Assembly (NCBI RefSeq): GCF_000711295.1
Contig: NZ_JOMJ01000003.1
Coordinates: forward strand, 2,243,501-2,307,500
Length of the DNA: 64,000 nucleotides
Origin: Desulfohalovibrio reitneri
Lineage (GTDB): Bacteria; Desulfobacterota; Desulfovibrionia; Desulfovibrionales; Desulfovibrionaceae
Direction: 5' to 3'
Made by a program: the position numbers and the translations under genes. Numbering within the stretch: position 1 is the first letter of the stretch; the number at the start of each line of letters is the position of its first letter. A model generated the notes under the pieces. It saw only the letters and a program-made list of their open reading frames with translations. It did no database searches and was not told where the DNA came from. Of this stretch, positions 25,924 through 34,478 are shown one piece after another.

Positions 25924-27254
25924 GCCAAGACGTTTCCCGCCCCCTGCTGTCCGGGCCGCGCCGCGCCCTGTGGGCCGCATTGGCGCTGCTCTTTCCCCTG
26001 GCCGTGGTTCTGGCCCCGCCCGTGGCCGAGTTTCTGGAGCACCCCGCCCCGGCCTTCTCCCCGAAGTGGTTCGAGGCCGTGGGCAAGGGGCTGGCCCTGG
26101 CGGGCGTGGGGCTGTTCTTCGTCCAGTACGCCATAGGAGCCAAGCTGCCTCTGCTGGACCGCGCCTTTTCCCTCAACGGCACCTTTCTGGCCCACCGCTG
26201 GGTTGCCCTGGCCGCCGCCTGCATGCTCTCCCTGCACCCGCTGCTGCTCTTCGCCCCCAAGGAGCGCGAGGTGGGGGCCATCGATCTGGCCGCCCAGTGG
26301 CCGCTGCTGCTGGGCGCGCTGACCCTTTTGAGCCTGTGGACGGCCGTGGCCGTGGCCCTGAAGCGGAAGTTCCTGGGCCTGCCCTTCCAGCGCTGGTGGG
26401 GCCTGCACAAGATCGGTGTGGTGGCCCTGGCCGTGCTGGCCGGAACGCACGCCGCCTTTGTGCATGGCCACCTCCACCTGGGCTGGCCCCAAGCGGTGCT
26501 GGCGGGCGGGCTGCTCATCTACCTGGGCTCCGCCCTGGCCCGGCGCGGGCGGGAGTACCAGGTGGCCGCCGTGGAAAAGGCCGCCCGCGACGCCTTCGAG
26601 GTGGTGCTGCGCCCCGCGCGGGGGGCGGCCGCCCCCTACGCCCCGGGGCAGTTCGGGCTGGTGACCTTCCTCTCGGAGAACCTGCCCCGCGAGGAGCACC
26701 CCTGGACCCTAGCCTCCACCCCCACGCGGGGAGAGGAACTGCGCATGTGCATCCGCTGCTCCGGCGACTTCACCAGCGCCATCGGGAGGCTGCGCCCCGG
26801 CGACCGCGCCCTGGTCAAGGGGCCGTACGGCCGCTTCTCCTATCTGCGCCACGGGGAGGAGGACGGGGAACTGGTCCTGGTAGCGGGCGGCGTGGGCGTC
26901 ACCCCCATCCTGTCCATGCTGCGCCATCTGGCCGACCGGGGCGACCAGCGGCCCGTGACCCTCATCTGGTCCAACCGCACCGAGGAGGACATCATCCTGC
27001 CGCGCGGGATGCAGGAATTGCGGGAGCGACTGTCCGGCCTGACCATCCATTACGTGCTCACCCGCCAGCCGGAGTACTCCGGCTATTCCGGGCGGCTGGA
27101 CGAGGCCAAGTACGCGGCCATTCTCAAGGGGGTGGACCGGCGGGCGGAGGTGTTCGTCTGCGGGCCGCCCAGCCTCATGGCCGACGCCCGCCGGCAGCTT
27201 TGCCGGGTGGGCTTCTCCGCCGGGCGCATCCACACCGAGGAGTTCGCGCTCTGA
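25920..27254 (+). CDS. Ferric reductase-like transmembrane FAD/NAD(P)H oxidoreductase
   Basis: A 444-aa membrane flavoprotein. The N-terminal ~215 residues form about six helices of the ferric-reductase type, with histidines positioned to bind haem (LAHRWVALAAACMLSLHPL, WWGLHKIGVVALAVLAGTHAAFVHGH). The C-terminal half is a ferredoxin-reductase module. Its FAD site is HPWTLASTPT, its NAD(P)H site LVLVAGGVGVTPILSML, and the end FVCGPPSLM..VHTEEF-type reads FVCGPPSLMADARR and IHTEEFAL. It would move electrons from NAD(P)H across the membrane to an acceptor such as Fe(III). It is coupled to the upstream 134-aa membrane protein. Confidence 0.9.
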   Translation: MSQDVSRPLLSGPRRALWAALALLFPLAVVLAPPVAEFLEHPAPAFSPKWFEAVGKGLALAGVGLFFVQYAIGAKLPLLDRAFSLNGTFLAHRWVALAAACMLSLHPLLLFAPKEREVGAIDLAAQWPLLLGALTLLSLWTAVAVALKRKFLGLPFQRWWGLHKIGVVALAVLAGTHAAFVHGHLHLGWPQAVLAGGLLIYLGSALARRGREYQVAAVEKAARDAFEVVLRPARGAAAPYAPGQFGLVTFLSENLPREEHPWTLASTPTRGEELRMCIRCSGDFTSAIGRLRPGDRALVKGPYGRFSYLRHGEEDGELVLVAGGVGVTPILSMLRHLADRGDQRPVTLIWSNRTEEDIILPRGMQELRERLSGLTIHYVLTRQPEYSGYSGRLDEAKYAAILKGVDRRAEVFVCGPPSLMADARRQLCRVGFSAGRIHTEEFAL

Positions 27255-27379
27255 CCGCCCGTGCCGCGTTCCGCCCGCCCGATATCCGCCAGGCTTGCCA
27301 ACCGCCCCCGGCTCCCGGTATGGACTGCTGATCGGCCGGACCCAGCAGCGCGCGGACCTTCAGGAATCCAGGAACGCCC

Positions 27380-28291
27380 ATGGCATCATCGCGACTCGTC
27401 ACCACCTGCCTCAACGTTGCCGCCGGCGCGCTCATCCTTCTGGCCGCCAGCCTGTTGGCCAACTCGGCCATCGACCCTTCCGTGGCCTCCAACGGCCAGG
27501 AGGCCACACCCGTGCCCCGGCCCGCCAAGCGGGTCGTCGCGCCGGGCGACGTGATGCATTCCCTGCACGCCCAGGTGGACCCGTCGGAGTACACCATCCT
27601 GCGCAAGGTGCGCGAGCCGGGCGAACCGCCCTTCGAGCCCGCTCCCAACGCCACCGCGCCCCAGGCCCCGGCCGAGCCGGAAACGCCGGGCGTGCCCGGC
27701 CCTGAAGCACCGCGGGTTCCGGGCAAGGCTGAGACCGCTCCGGCCCCGGAGGCCGCGCCCGGGCCCCAGGCCAAGCCCGCGCCCGAGCCGGAGCCGTCCG
27801 CCAAAAAGGTCGGGGAAGCCCCGAGAGCGAAACCTGCCGCTCCGACGGACGAGGCGGAGACCCCGTCCGGCGCGGAGGAGCCGGAGCGGCCCGCCGAGGC
27901 CGCGGCCCCAGGGGAGCAGGCCGCCGAGCCCCAGCCCGGACCGGAAGAACAGGCGGCCAAGCCCGAATCCGAGCCGGGCCCGAAAGAGGCCACCGTGCGG
28001 GTCCAGTCCCGTGAGGGCAAGGTGGCCGTGCTCATCGGGCTGGCCGGAGGCGCCACGGACTTCTCCACCTTTTTCCTGGAACAGCCCTACCGCATGGTCG
28101 TGGACGTGCCCGGCAAATGGCGGCCCAGGGGGCCATCCGAGGTGAAGGTGGGCGAGATGGGACTGCGGAGCGTGCGCATCGGCCGCCACGCAGAGCATCT
28201 GCGTGTGGTCTTCGACATCGACAAGAGCGCCGGAACCAAGAGCGAAACGGTGCGGACGGCCAAGGGCATCGTGGTCGTCTTTTCTAAATAG
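27380..28291 (+). CDS. AMIN-domain protein with Pro/Glu-rich linker
   Basis: A 303-aa secreted or anchored protein. An N-terminal hydrophobic helix (~8-28) is followed by a short conserved patch (VMHSLHAQVDPSEYTILRKV). Then comes a very long Pro/Ala/Glu-rich linker (~75-195), and finally an AMIN-like beta domain (~200-303: FFLEQPYRMVVDVPGKW, LRVVFDIDKS). AMIN domains bind peptidoglycan or localise cell-wall enzymes. No catalytic domain is present, so it is a binding or targeting protein. A terminator follows immediately. Confidence 0.8.
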   Translation: MASSRLVTTCLNVAAGALILLAASLLANSAIDPSVASNGQEATPVPRPAKRVVAPGDVMHSLHAQVDPSEYTILRKVREPGEPPFEPAPNATAPQAPAEPETPGVPGPEAPRVPGKAETAPAPEAAPGPQAKPAPEPEPSAKKVGEAPRAKPAAPTDEAETPSGAEEPERPAEAAAPGEQAAEPQPGPEEQAAKPESEPGPKEATVRVQSREGKVAVLIGLAGGATDFSTFFLEQPYRMVVDVPGKWRPRGPSEVKVGEMGLRSVRIGRHAEHLRVVFDIDKSAGTKSETVRTAKGIVVVFSK

Positions 28292-28310
28292 CCCGCCCGG
28301 CAATGGAAGC

Positions 28311-28344
28311 AAAAGGCCCGGCGCGTACGCGCCGGGCCTTTTTT
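28311..28344. terminator. Terminator after AMIN gene, likely bidirectional
   Basis: The inverted repeat AAAAGGCCCGGCGCG / GCGCCGGGCCTTTTTT with a 3-nt loop starts 20 nt after the AMIN-gene stop. The convergent small zinc-ribbon gene ends at 28456, so the site may stop both transcripts. Confidence 0.92.
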
Positions 28345-28455
28345 CTATCGCACTCCGCGTGGCGGAGCGAAGGGGAGTCGGAGGCGGCGGAAGAAGGCTT
28401 CCGGAGTTGGCGCCGGGCAGGCCGGGCCTCCCGGTCGGGAAAGAAGCCCTCGCGG

Positions 28456-28692
28456 CTAGGCGAAGGCTTCGTTGCTGAGACGGACGATCTGCGTGTCGAA
28501 GAATTCCTCTTCAGGCGTGCAATGCGGGCATCCCTGGGAGACGATCATGCAGGTGGCGTCGATCTCCAGGATGCTCATGCCCGACCAGTGCAGGATTTCG
28601 GTTGACTTGCCGGGTTCCCAGATGACGGGTTCCCCGCAGGAGGCGCATTCCACGTACAGCAGTTCCGGATCGAATGGTGCTACGCTGCCCAT
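28456..28692 (-). CDS. Small zinc-ribbon-like conserved protein (78 aa)
   Basis: A 78-residue soluble protein with two cysteine pairs, ECASCGEP (~17) and GCPHCTPE (~56), which could form one zinc-ribbon site. Between them is a hydrophobic and acidic core. AAGGAGA precedes the ATG with good spacing. It is convergent with the AMIN gene and stands alone, some 60 nt ahead of the FetB-like gene on the same strand. Function unknown. Confidence 0.8.
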   Translation of the reverse strand: MGSVAPFDPELLYVECASCGEPVIWEPGKSTEILHWSGMSILEIDATCMIVSQGCPHCTPEEEFFDTQIVRLSNEAFA

Positions 28693-28775
28693 GGTTCTCC
28701 TTTCATGGATTTGGCGTTGAACCTAGTGTTTCTCTTTTGACCGGCTTTGTCAAAGCCCCTTTCCCGGGAAAAGAA

Positions 28776-29555
28776 TCAGACCAGGGGCCGTTGCGCCTCC
28801 CCGAAGCATCGCCGCCTGGCCCACAGCACCACCAGCAGCGAGCCCAGGGCGGTGGAGCCCACCAGCATGAGCATGACCACGATCTGGTAGCGGATGGCCG
28901 CCAGGGGGTCGGCCCCGGCCAGGATCTGGCCGGTCATCATGCCGGGGATGAATACCAGCCCCACGCCCATCATGGAGTTGATGGAGGGGATCATGCCCGC
29001 CCGCAGGGCGTCGCGCACGATGGGCTGGCTGGCCTCGCGATAGTCCGCGCCAAGGCAGAGCCGCATCTCCACCTCGGCCCGCTTGGCGCGCAGGTCGGCG
29101 AAGAGCCGTTCCAGGGCCAGGGAGAGGGCGGTCATGGAGTTGCCCACCACCATGCCCGAGAGGGGGATGAAGTATTCCGGTCGCCACCACGGCTTGGCCC
29201 CCACGATGACAGAAGTGACCAGAAGGGCCACCAGGAAGTAGCTGGTGAGCATGGTGGCGAAGACCGGCAGCCGCACCCCCACCTTGGGCTGGCGCGCCCG
29301 GCCGGAGACGATGTGCGTGGCCGTGGCCACCATGACCAGAAAGACGCCCAGGGAGAGGATGAGCATGTCCGCGTCGAATACGAGGCGCAGGACATAGCCC
29401 ATGAGGAAAAGCTGGGCGAAGGTGCGGACCGTGCCCACCGCCAGCTCGCGCCCCAGCCGCAGCTGGTGCGCCAGGGAGGCCAGCCCAGCGGCCAGCACGA
29501 AGACCAGGCCCAGGGCCAGCTGCCAGGGACCGATGCCGTACAGCGGGCCGCTCAC
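28776..29555 (-). CDS. fetB: FetB-like (UPF0014) ABC permease
   Basis: A 259-aa permease of the UPF0014 family with about seven hydrophobic helices. It has the hallmark RTFAQLFLMGYVL, the PLSGMVVGNSMTALSLALERL segment, and MIPSINSMMGVGLVFIPGMMTGQILAGADPLAAIRYQ-type signature (given here in part as GMMTGQILAG). FetAB exports iron in E. coli and supports oxidative-stress resistance; the substrate here is inferred. The GTG start overlaps the ATPase stop (GTGA), so the pair is coupled. Confidence 0.9.
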   Translation of the reverse strand: MSGPLYGIGPWQLALGLVFVLAAGLASLAHQLRLGRELAVGTVRTFAQLFLMGYVLRLVFDADMLILSLGVFLVMVATATHIVSGRARQPKVGVRLPVFATMLTSYFLVALLVTSVIVGAKPWWRPEYFIPLSGMVVGNSMTALSLALERLFADLRAKRAEVEMRLCLGADYREASQPIVRDALRAGMIPSINSMMGVGLVFIPGMMTGQILAGADPLAAIRYQIVVMLMLVGSTALGSLLVVLWARRRCFGEAQRPLV

Positions 29556-30217
29556 GAGACCTCCGCCCGGCCGCCCTCGATGTGCAGGACGCGGTGGGTT
29601 TCCAGGGAGGGAAGGTAGTCGCCGTGGCTGGCCAGCAGCACGGTCACGCCGCGTTCGCGGGCCAGCCACTCCGCCTCGTCATGCACGATGGCCGTGGACT
29701 CGGGGTCCAGGGCGGAGGTGGGTTCGTCCATGAGCACGGCCGCCGGGCCGAGCAGCAGGGCGCGGATGATGCATACGCGCTGCTTCTGCCCCACGGACAG
29801 GGTGGCGGCCCGGTCGCCGAGGCCGACCCCCTCCAGGCGGAAGCGGGCCAGCCATTCGTTGAGCACCCGGTCGGAGGGCCGCTCGGCCCGGGAGTTGGCC
29901 GCGAAGGAAAAGGGCAGCAGCAGATTGTCCCGCACGCTTCCCTCCACCACCGTCGGCGTCTGCTGAATGAAGGCCATCTCCCTGCGCAGCCTGGCTGGTT
30001 CCATACCCTGGATGGGCGCGCCCTGGAAGCGGATGGTCCCTTCCGCGGGGTCCTCCAGCCGGCAGAGCAGGCGCAGGAAGGTGGATTTGCCCGAGCCGGA
30101 CGGTCCCTTGATGAGCGTGAAGTCGCCCCGTTCCAGGACGAGGTCGAGGCCGGAGAAAAGCGGGGGCCTGCCAGGATGGGCGAAGCCAAGACCGTCGAGT
30201 TCCAGCAACCGTGTCAT
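29552..30217 (-). CDS. fetA: FetA-like ABC ATP-binding protein
   Basis: A 221-aa ABC ATPase with Walker A GPSGSGKST, a Q-loop at FIQQTP, signature LSVGQKQR (variant of LSGGQ), Walker B AVLMDEPTSALD and switch LLASHGDY. It pairs with the overlapping UPF0014 permease, giving the two-gene fetAB arrangement. The signature variant SVGQ is common in this family. It is the first gene; a 59-nt gap separates it from the CobD-CobQ gene upstream on the same strand. Confidence 0.9.
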   Translation of the reverse strand: MTRLLELDGLGFAHPGRPPLFSGLDLVLERGDFTLIKGPSGSGKSTFLRLLCRLEDPAEGTIRFQGAPIQGMEPARLRREMAFIQQTPTVVEGSVRDNLLLPFSFAANSRAERPSDRVLNEWLARFRLEGVGLGDRAATLSVGQKQRVCIIRALLLGPAAVLMDEPTSALDPESTAIVHDEAEWLARERGVTVLLASHGDYLPSLETHRVLHIEGGRAEVS

Positions 30218-30275
30218 GGGGCCAGGGTGGCGGAAAAACGTGTCGGTCCAGTGAACGAGTGGATGATCCCGCTCC

Positions 30276-32840
30276 TTACAATCCCAGCCGCTCCAGGATG
30301 CGGTCCATGTCCAGGACGCGCTCCACCTCGTCCGCCAGCCGGTCCAGGGCGGACTCGATCTCGTAGGCGGCGCGGGGCGAGGCCAGGGGCGGCAGCCCCT
30401 TGCGGGCGCGCAGGTCGTCCAGCACGGCGTGGCGGAAGGGGTCGGCGTCGAACACGCCGTGCAGGTAGGTGCCCCAGGCCGAGCCGTCGGGCAGGGCCCA
30501 GCCCAAGCCGGGGGAGTCGGCGAACAGCTCCTCCGCTTCGCCGCGCAGGGCGGTCTCGCCGTGGTGGATCTCGTAGCCCTTGACCCGCCTGCCCGTGGCC
30601 GCGTGGGTGGCCTCGCGGCGGGTGAGGGTCTTGTCGCGGGCCAGGGTGGTGGCCAGGGGCAGCACCCCCAGCCCCTCCTCCAACCCGCTGGACTCCAGGC
30701 CCAGGGGGTCGTCCACGCTCTGCCCCAGCATTTGCAGGCCGCCGCAGATACCCGCCAGCACGGCGCGGCCGCGCAGTCCGGCCACGGCCCGGGCCAGCCC
30801 GCTCTCCCGCAGCCAGCGCAAATCCTCGATGGTGTTCTTGGAGCCGGGCAGGACGAGCAGGTCGGGCGCGCCCAGGTCGTCCGGGGAGCGCACCAGCCGC
30901 AGGGCCGCGTCCGGCTCCGCGGCCAGGGCGTCGAGGTCGGTGAAATTGGAGACGTGGGGCAGGTCGATGATTGCCACGTCCAGGTCGGCTCCGGGCTTTT
31001 CCGCCAAAGTTCCGCCCGCCTTGAAGGAGACCGAGTCCTCCTCGGGCAGGCCCAGGCCGGACAGCCAGGGCACCACCCCCAGCACCTCCCGGCCGGTGTG
31101 CTCGCGCAGCACGGCGAAGGCCCCGTCCAGCAGGGCCGGGTCGCCCCGGAACTTGTTCAGCACGAATCCGGCCACCAGGGCCCGCTCGTCCTCCTCCAGG
31201 CAGTCCATGGTGCCCATGAGCGAGGCGAAGGCCCCGCCCCGGTCGATGTCCGAGGCCAGCAGCACGCTGGCCCGGGCGTGGCGGGCCATGGCCATGTTCA
31301 CGATGTCGTGCGGCTTGAGGTTCACTTCGGCCGGGGAGCCCGCCCCCTCCAGCACCATGACCCCGGCCCCGGTGGCCAGCTCGTCGTAGGCGCGGGTGAC
31401 AACGGGCCACAGTTCGGACTTGGCTCGGTAGTACTCCGCCGCCCGCAGGCTCTCCCACGGCTTGCCCAGCACCATGACCTGCGAGCCGGTCTCCGAGGAG
31501 GGCTTGAGAAGCACCGGGTTCATGCGCGCGTCCACCTCCAGCCCGGCGGCCTGGGCTTGCAGGGCCTGGGCCCGGCCCATCTCGCCGCCGTCCGGGGTGA
31601 CGAAGGAGTTCAGCGACATGTTCTGCGCCTTGAAGGGGCATGGGGCCAGCCCACGGCGGCGCAGGATGCGGCACAGGGCGGAGACCAGCAAGCTCTTGCC
31701 CGCGTTGGAGCAGGTGGCCTGCACCATCAGCGCCGGGGTGCGGCGCGGGGCCGGTCGGGGCTTGCCGCCGCCCGCAAGCTCGTCCAGGGCGCGGGCCAGC
31801 CGCTCGTTGTCCTCCGCCCCGCGCACGGCCACCCGGAAGTAGCGCTGGTCCAGGCCGGGGAAGTTGGCGCACGGCCGGATGGCCAGCCTGTGGGTGCGCA
31901 GCAGCTCGCCCGCCAGCTTGCCCGCGTCGCTGAACCGCCCGCCGTCCAGGCGGCAGAGCAGGAAGTTGGCTTCCGAAGGGATGACGGTCAGGCCTTTGAT
32001 GGAGGTGAGCAGCTGGTAGAGGTGGCCGCACTGCTCCAGCATGGTCCGGCGGGTGCGCTGGAAGTAGTCGTCGTCCGCCAGGGCGCGCGCGCCCACGGCC
32101 TGGGCCAGGGTGCCCGCCTGCCAGGGGGGCAGCTCCTCGGCCAGGTCGGCGGCGATTTGTTCCGAGGCCGCGGCCAGCCCCAGCCGCATGCCGGGCAGGG
32201 CGTAGAACTTGGTCAGGGAGAGCAGCACCACCACGTTGTCCGGCCGCTCGCCCGCCAGCCGGGCCAGGCCGGGCACGAAGTCGGCGAAGGCCTCGTCCAC
32301 CACGAAGACCGAGTCCGGGTGGTTGCGGGCCAGCCGGACCACGTCCGTGGAGGGGATGGAGCGGCCGGTGGGGTTGTTGGGGTTGCCCAGGATGACCACG
32401 GCCGGGCCGCGCTCCAGGGCGTCCTCCAGCAGGGCGAAATAGAGGTGGAAGTGGTGCTCCGGGGAGAGGTGGACGCGCTCCACCAGCAGCCCGGCGCGCA
32501 GGCAGGCCGCCTCGTAGTCGCGGTAGGAGGGCACCGGGATGATCGCCCGGCCGGGCTTGAGCACGCGCGGCAGGGCGAAGAGCAGGTCCGAGGTGCCGTT
32601 GCCCGCCACCAGCTCCCCGGCGCGGCAGCCGTAGCGCCGGGCGGCGGCTTGGCGCAGCCCGGTGGCCTCGGGGTCGGGGTAGGAGCACACCCCGCCCAGG
32701 GCTCCGGCCACGGCGTGGCGCAGCCAGGGCGGCGGCCCCAGGGGGTTGATGGAGGCGGAGAAGTCGGTGATGTCCTCTGGGCGGCAGCCGGCCTCGCGGG
32801 CCAGCCCGCACAGGTCGCCGCCGTGTCCTCTCTGGTCCAT
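30276..32840 (-). CDS. Fused CobD (threonine-phosphate decarboxylase) - CobQ (cobyric acid synthase)
   Basis: An 854-aa fusion. Residues ~1-355 are a class-I PLP aminotransferase fold of the CobD/HisC type, with NPNNPTGRSIP and the PLP lysine in LTKFYALPGMRLG. CobD makes aminopropanol phosphate for the nucleotide loop. Residues ~366-854 are CobQ: P-loop-like TCSNAGKSLLVSAL, VLEGAGSPAEVNL, the glutaminase cysteine in AGICGGLQMLG and histidine in TYLHGVFD. CobQ amidates the corrin ring. The start at MDQRGHGG is a choice: 15 more in-frame codons exist upstream, and neither site has a strong ribosome-binding sequence. Two steps of late cobalamin synthesis are thus on one chain. Confidence 0.92.
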   Translation of the reverse strand: MDQRGHGGDLCGLAREAGCRPEDITDFSASINPLGPPPWLRHAVAGALGGVCSYPDPEATGLRQAAARRYGCRAGELVAGNGTSDLLFALPRVLKPGRAIIPVPSYRDYEAACLRAGLLVERVHLSPEHHFHLYFALLEDALERGPAVVILGNPNNPTGRSIPSTDVVRLARNHPDSVFVVDEAFADFVPGLARLAGERPDNVVVLLSLTKFYALPGMRLGLAAASEQIAADLAEELPPWQAGTLAQAVGARALADDDYFQRTRRTMLEQCGHLYQLLTSIKGLTVIPSEANFLLCRLDGGRFSDAGKLAGELLRTHRLAIRPCANFPGLDQRYFRVAVRGAEDNERLARALDELAGGGKPRPAPRRTPALMVQATCSNAGKSLLVSALCRILRRRGLAPCPFKAQNMSLNSFVTPDGGEMGRAQALQAQAAGLEVDARMNPVLLKPSSETGSQVMVLGKPWESLRAAEYYRAKSELWPVVTRAYDELATGAGVMVLEGAGSPAEVNLKPHDIVNMAMARHARASVLLASDIDRGGAFASLMGTMDCLEEDERALVAGFVLNKFRGDPALLDGAFAVLREHTGREVLGVVPWLSGLGLPEEDSVSFKAGGTLAEKPGADLDVAIIDLPHVSNFTDLDALAAEPDAALRLVRSPDDLGAPDLLVLPGSKNTIEDLRWLRESGLARAVAGLRGRAVLAGICGGLQMLGQSVDDPLGLESSGLEEGLGVLPLATTLARDKTLTRREATHAATGRRVKGYEIHHGETALRGEAEELFADSPGLGWALPDGSAWGTYLHGVFDADPFRHAVLDDLRARKGLPPLASPRAAYEIESALDRLADEVERVLDMDRILERLGL

Positions 32841-32907
32841 GGGCAGGTGATTACGTGCTTTCCATCCCCACGGCAAGCTTGCCATGGCGGCCCGCCGAGG
32901 CTACCCC

Positions 32908-34152
32908 ATGGCCATGCGTCCCCTGGCGGTGGTCATCCCGGTGCACAACCTCTGGCCCGTGACGCGGGCCTGCCTTCAGTCCCTGCGCGAGAACACGCCC
33001 GGGGACTTCTTTCAGGTCGTCCTGGCGGACAACGGCTCCACCGACGCCACCCCGGCCGAGGCCCCGGACCTGGGCCGCGCCCTGTTCGGGGAGCGGTTCA
33101 CCCACCTGCCCCTGGGGGAGAACCTGGGCTTCGGCCCGGCCTGCAACGCCGGGGCGCGGGCTACCGAGGCGGAGCACGTCCTCTTCCTGAACAACGACAC
33201 CACCCTCACGCCGGGCTGGGTGCGGCCCCTGCTGACCACGGCCAGGAAAGACGCCCGGGCGGGAGCGGTCTCCCCGCTGCTGCTCTACCCGGAAACGGAG
33301 CCGGAAGGCGGGCCCTCGCAACGGCCCGAAGCGGGGCGCGTGCAGCACGCGGGCATCGGCTTCGACCCGGACCTGCACCCCGTCCACCCCTTTCACCTTT
33401 TCCCGGCTGACCACCCGGCCGTGACCCGGCCCAGGCGGCTGCAGGCGGTGAGCGGGGCGGCCATGCTGGTGGGGCTGGGCGTGTTCCGGGAACTGGGCGG
33501 CTTCTTCGAGGGCTTTCGCAACGGCAGCGAGGACCTGGACCTCTGCGCCCGGCTGCGCGGGAGGGGACTGCGCTGCCTGCTGGAGCCCAAGGCCGTGGTC
33601 CACCACCACACCTCGCTCACGCCGGGGAGGTACGAGCACACGGAGCACAACGCCCGGCTGCTCAACCAGCGCTGCCGGGGGGCCTTCGCCACGGACCTGC
33701 ACAAGCTGGCCGAACGCGAGGGTTTCACCCTGGCCCTCACCCCCTGGCAGGAGCCGTACATGGCCATGCGGGGAGAGGACGCGGAACGGCTGGCGGCGGT
33801 GGGCGACCCTCGCCGGGCGGTGCAGGAGAACCCCCTGTGGCGGCCGGGCTACGCCGCCTGGCTGGAGGCCGCCGCCGACCCGGCCGAACGGCACAGGGCT
33901 GCCGCGCTCCAGGCCGGGCTGCTGCCCGCCCTGGAGGCATTGGAGCGGGCCGCGGCCACCGCCGTGGAGGCGGGGTTCGGCGGCGAGGCCCAGCGCTGGC
34001 GCGACCTTCTGGCCCGCGCCCGCGCCAAACTTGCCGCCCCCGAAATCCTGGCCGGGCGCGCCCGGGCCAACCGGGACCACTTCGCCGCCCGGGGCGAGGA
34101 GGGGCTGGCAGCGCTGTACGGGGAGTGGCTGGAAGCCGGCGCGAACGGCTGA
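32908..34152 (+). CDS. Family 2 glycosyltransferase
   Basis: A 414-aa GT-A type glycosyltransferase: LAVVIPVHNLWPVTRACLQSL at the start, ADNGSTDATP for nucleotide binding, FLNNDTTLTPGW carrying the DxD-like metal motif, and a later NGSEDLDLCARLRGRG acceptor loop. The last ~130 residues are helical and Ala-rich and could be a repeat-like extension. The start at MAMRPLAVV has GAGG 7 nt upstream. It is divergent from cobD-cobQ. The sugar and acceptor are unknown. Confidence 0.85.
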   Translation: MAMRPLAVVIPVHNLWPVTRACLQSLRENTPGDFFQVVLADNGSTDATPAEAPDLGRALFGERFTHLPLGENLGFGPACNAGARATEAEHVLFLNNDTTLTPGWVRPLLTTARKDARAGAVSPLLLYPETEPEGGPSQRPEAGRVQHAGIGFDPDLHPVHPFHLFPADHPAVTRPRRLQAVSGAAMLVGLGVFRELGGFFEGFRNGSEDLDLCARLRGRGLRCLLEPKAVVHHHTSLTPGRYEHTEHNARLLNQRCRGAFATDLHKLAEREGFTLALTPWQEPYMAMRGEDAERLAAVGDPRRAVQENPLWRPGYAAWLEAAADPAERHRAAALQAGLLPALEALERAAATAVEAGFGGEAQRWRDLLARARAKLAAPEILAGRARANRDHFAARGEEGLAALYGEWLEAGANG

Positions 34153-34461
34153 CTACAACTCTTTCAGTTTGACCCGCTCTTGCCCCGGCGTGTACTCGTC
34201 CAGGGTGTAGAGGCGCACCTTGGTGGAGCGGGGGAACTCCTTCTTCAGCAGGGTTTTGAGCGTCTTTTTCAGCTTGGGGCGGGTTATTTCAAAGGTGTTC
34301 TTCTCGTACCCGTCCTGCACCACGGTCAACCGCTCCGCGTCGCGTTTGAGGATGACCACGGAGCGGTTGCGCTTGTAGGTGCGCAGATCCAGGGCCTGGC
34401 CGGGCTCCAGCTTGTCCAGCCGGGTCAGCACAGTGTCGATGGCGTTGACCTTGTCGATCAT
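34153..34461 (-). CDS. Conserved hypothetical protein (102 aa)
   Basis: A 102-aa basic protein with predicted alternating strands: ALDLRTYKRNRSVVILKRD, LTVVQDGYEKNTFEI, and a Lys-rich KKTLKTLLKKEF. The pattern suggests a small beta-rich nucleic-acid-binding fold, but no family was recognised. It is divergent from the RNA methyltransferase gene with only 17 nt between them, and its stop abuts that of the convergent glycosyltransferase. Confidence 0.75.
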   Translation of the reverse strand: MIDKVNAIDTVLTRLDKLEPGQALDLRTYKRNRSVVILKRDAERLTVVQDGYEKNTFEITRPKLKKTLKTLLKKEFPRSTKVRLYTLDEYTPGQERVKLKEL

Positions 34462-34478
34462 ACGGAGGTGGTAGCCGG

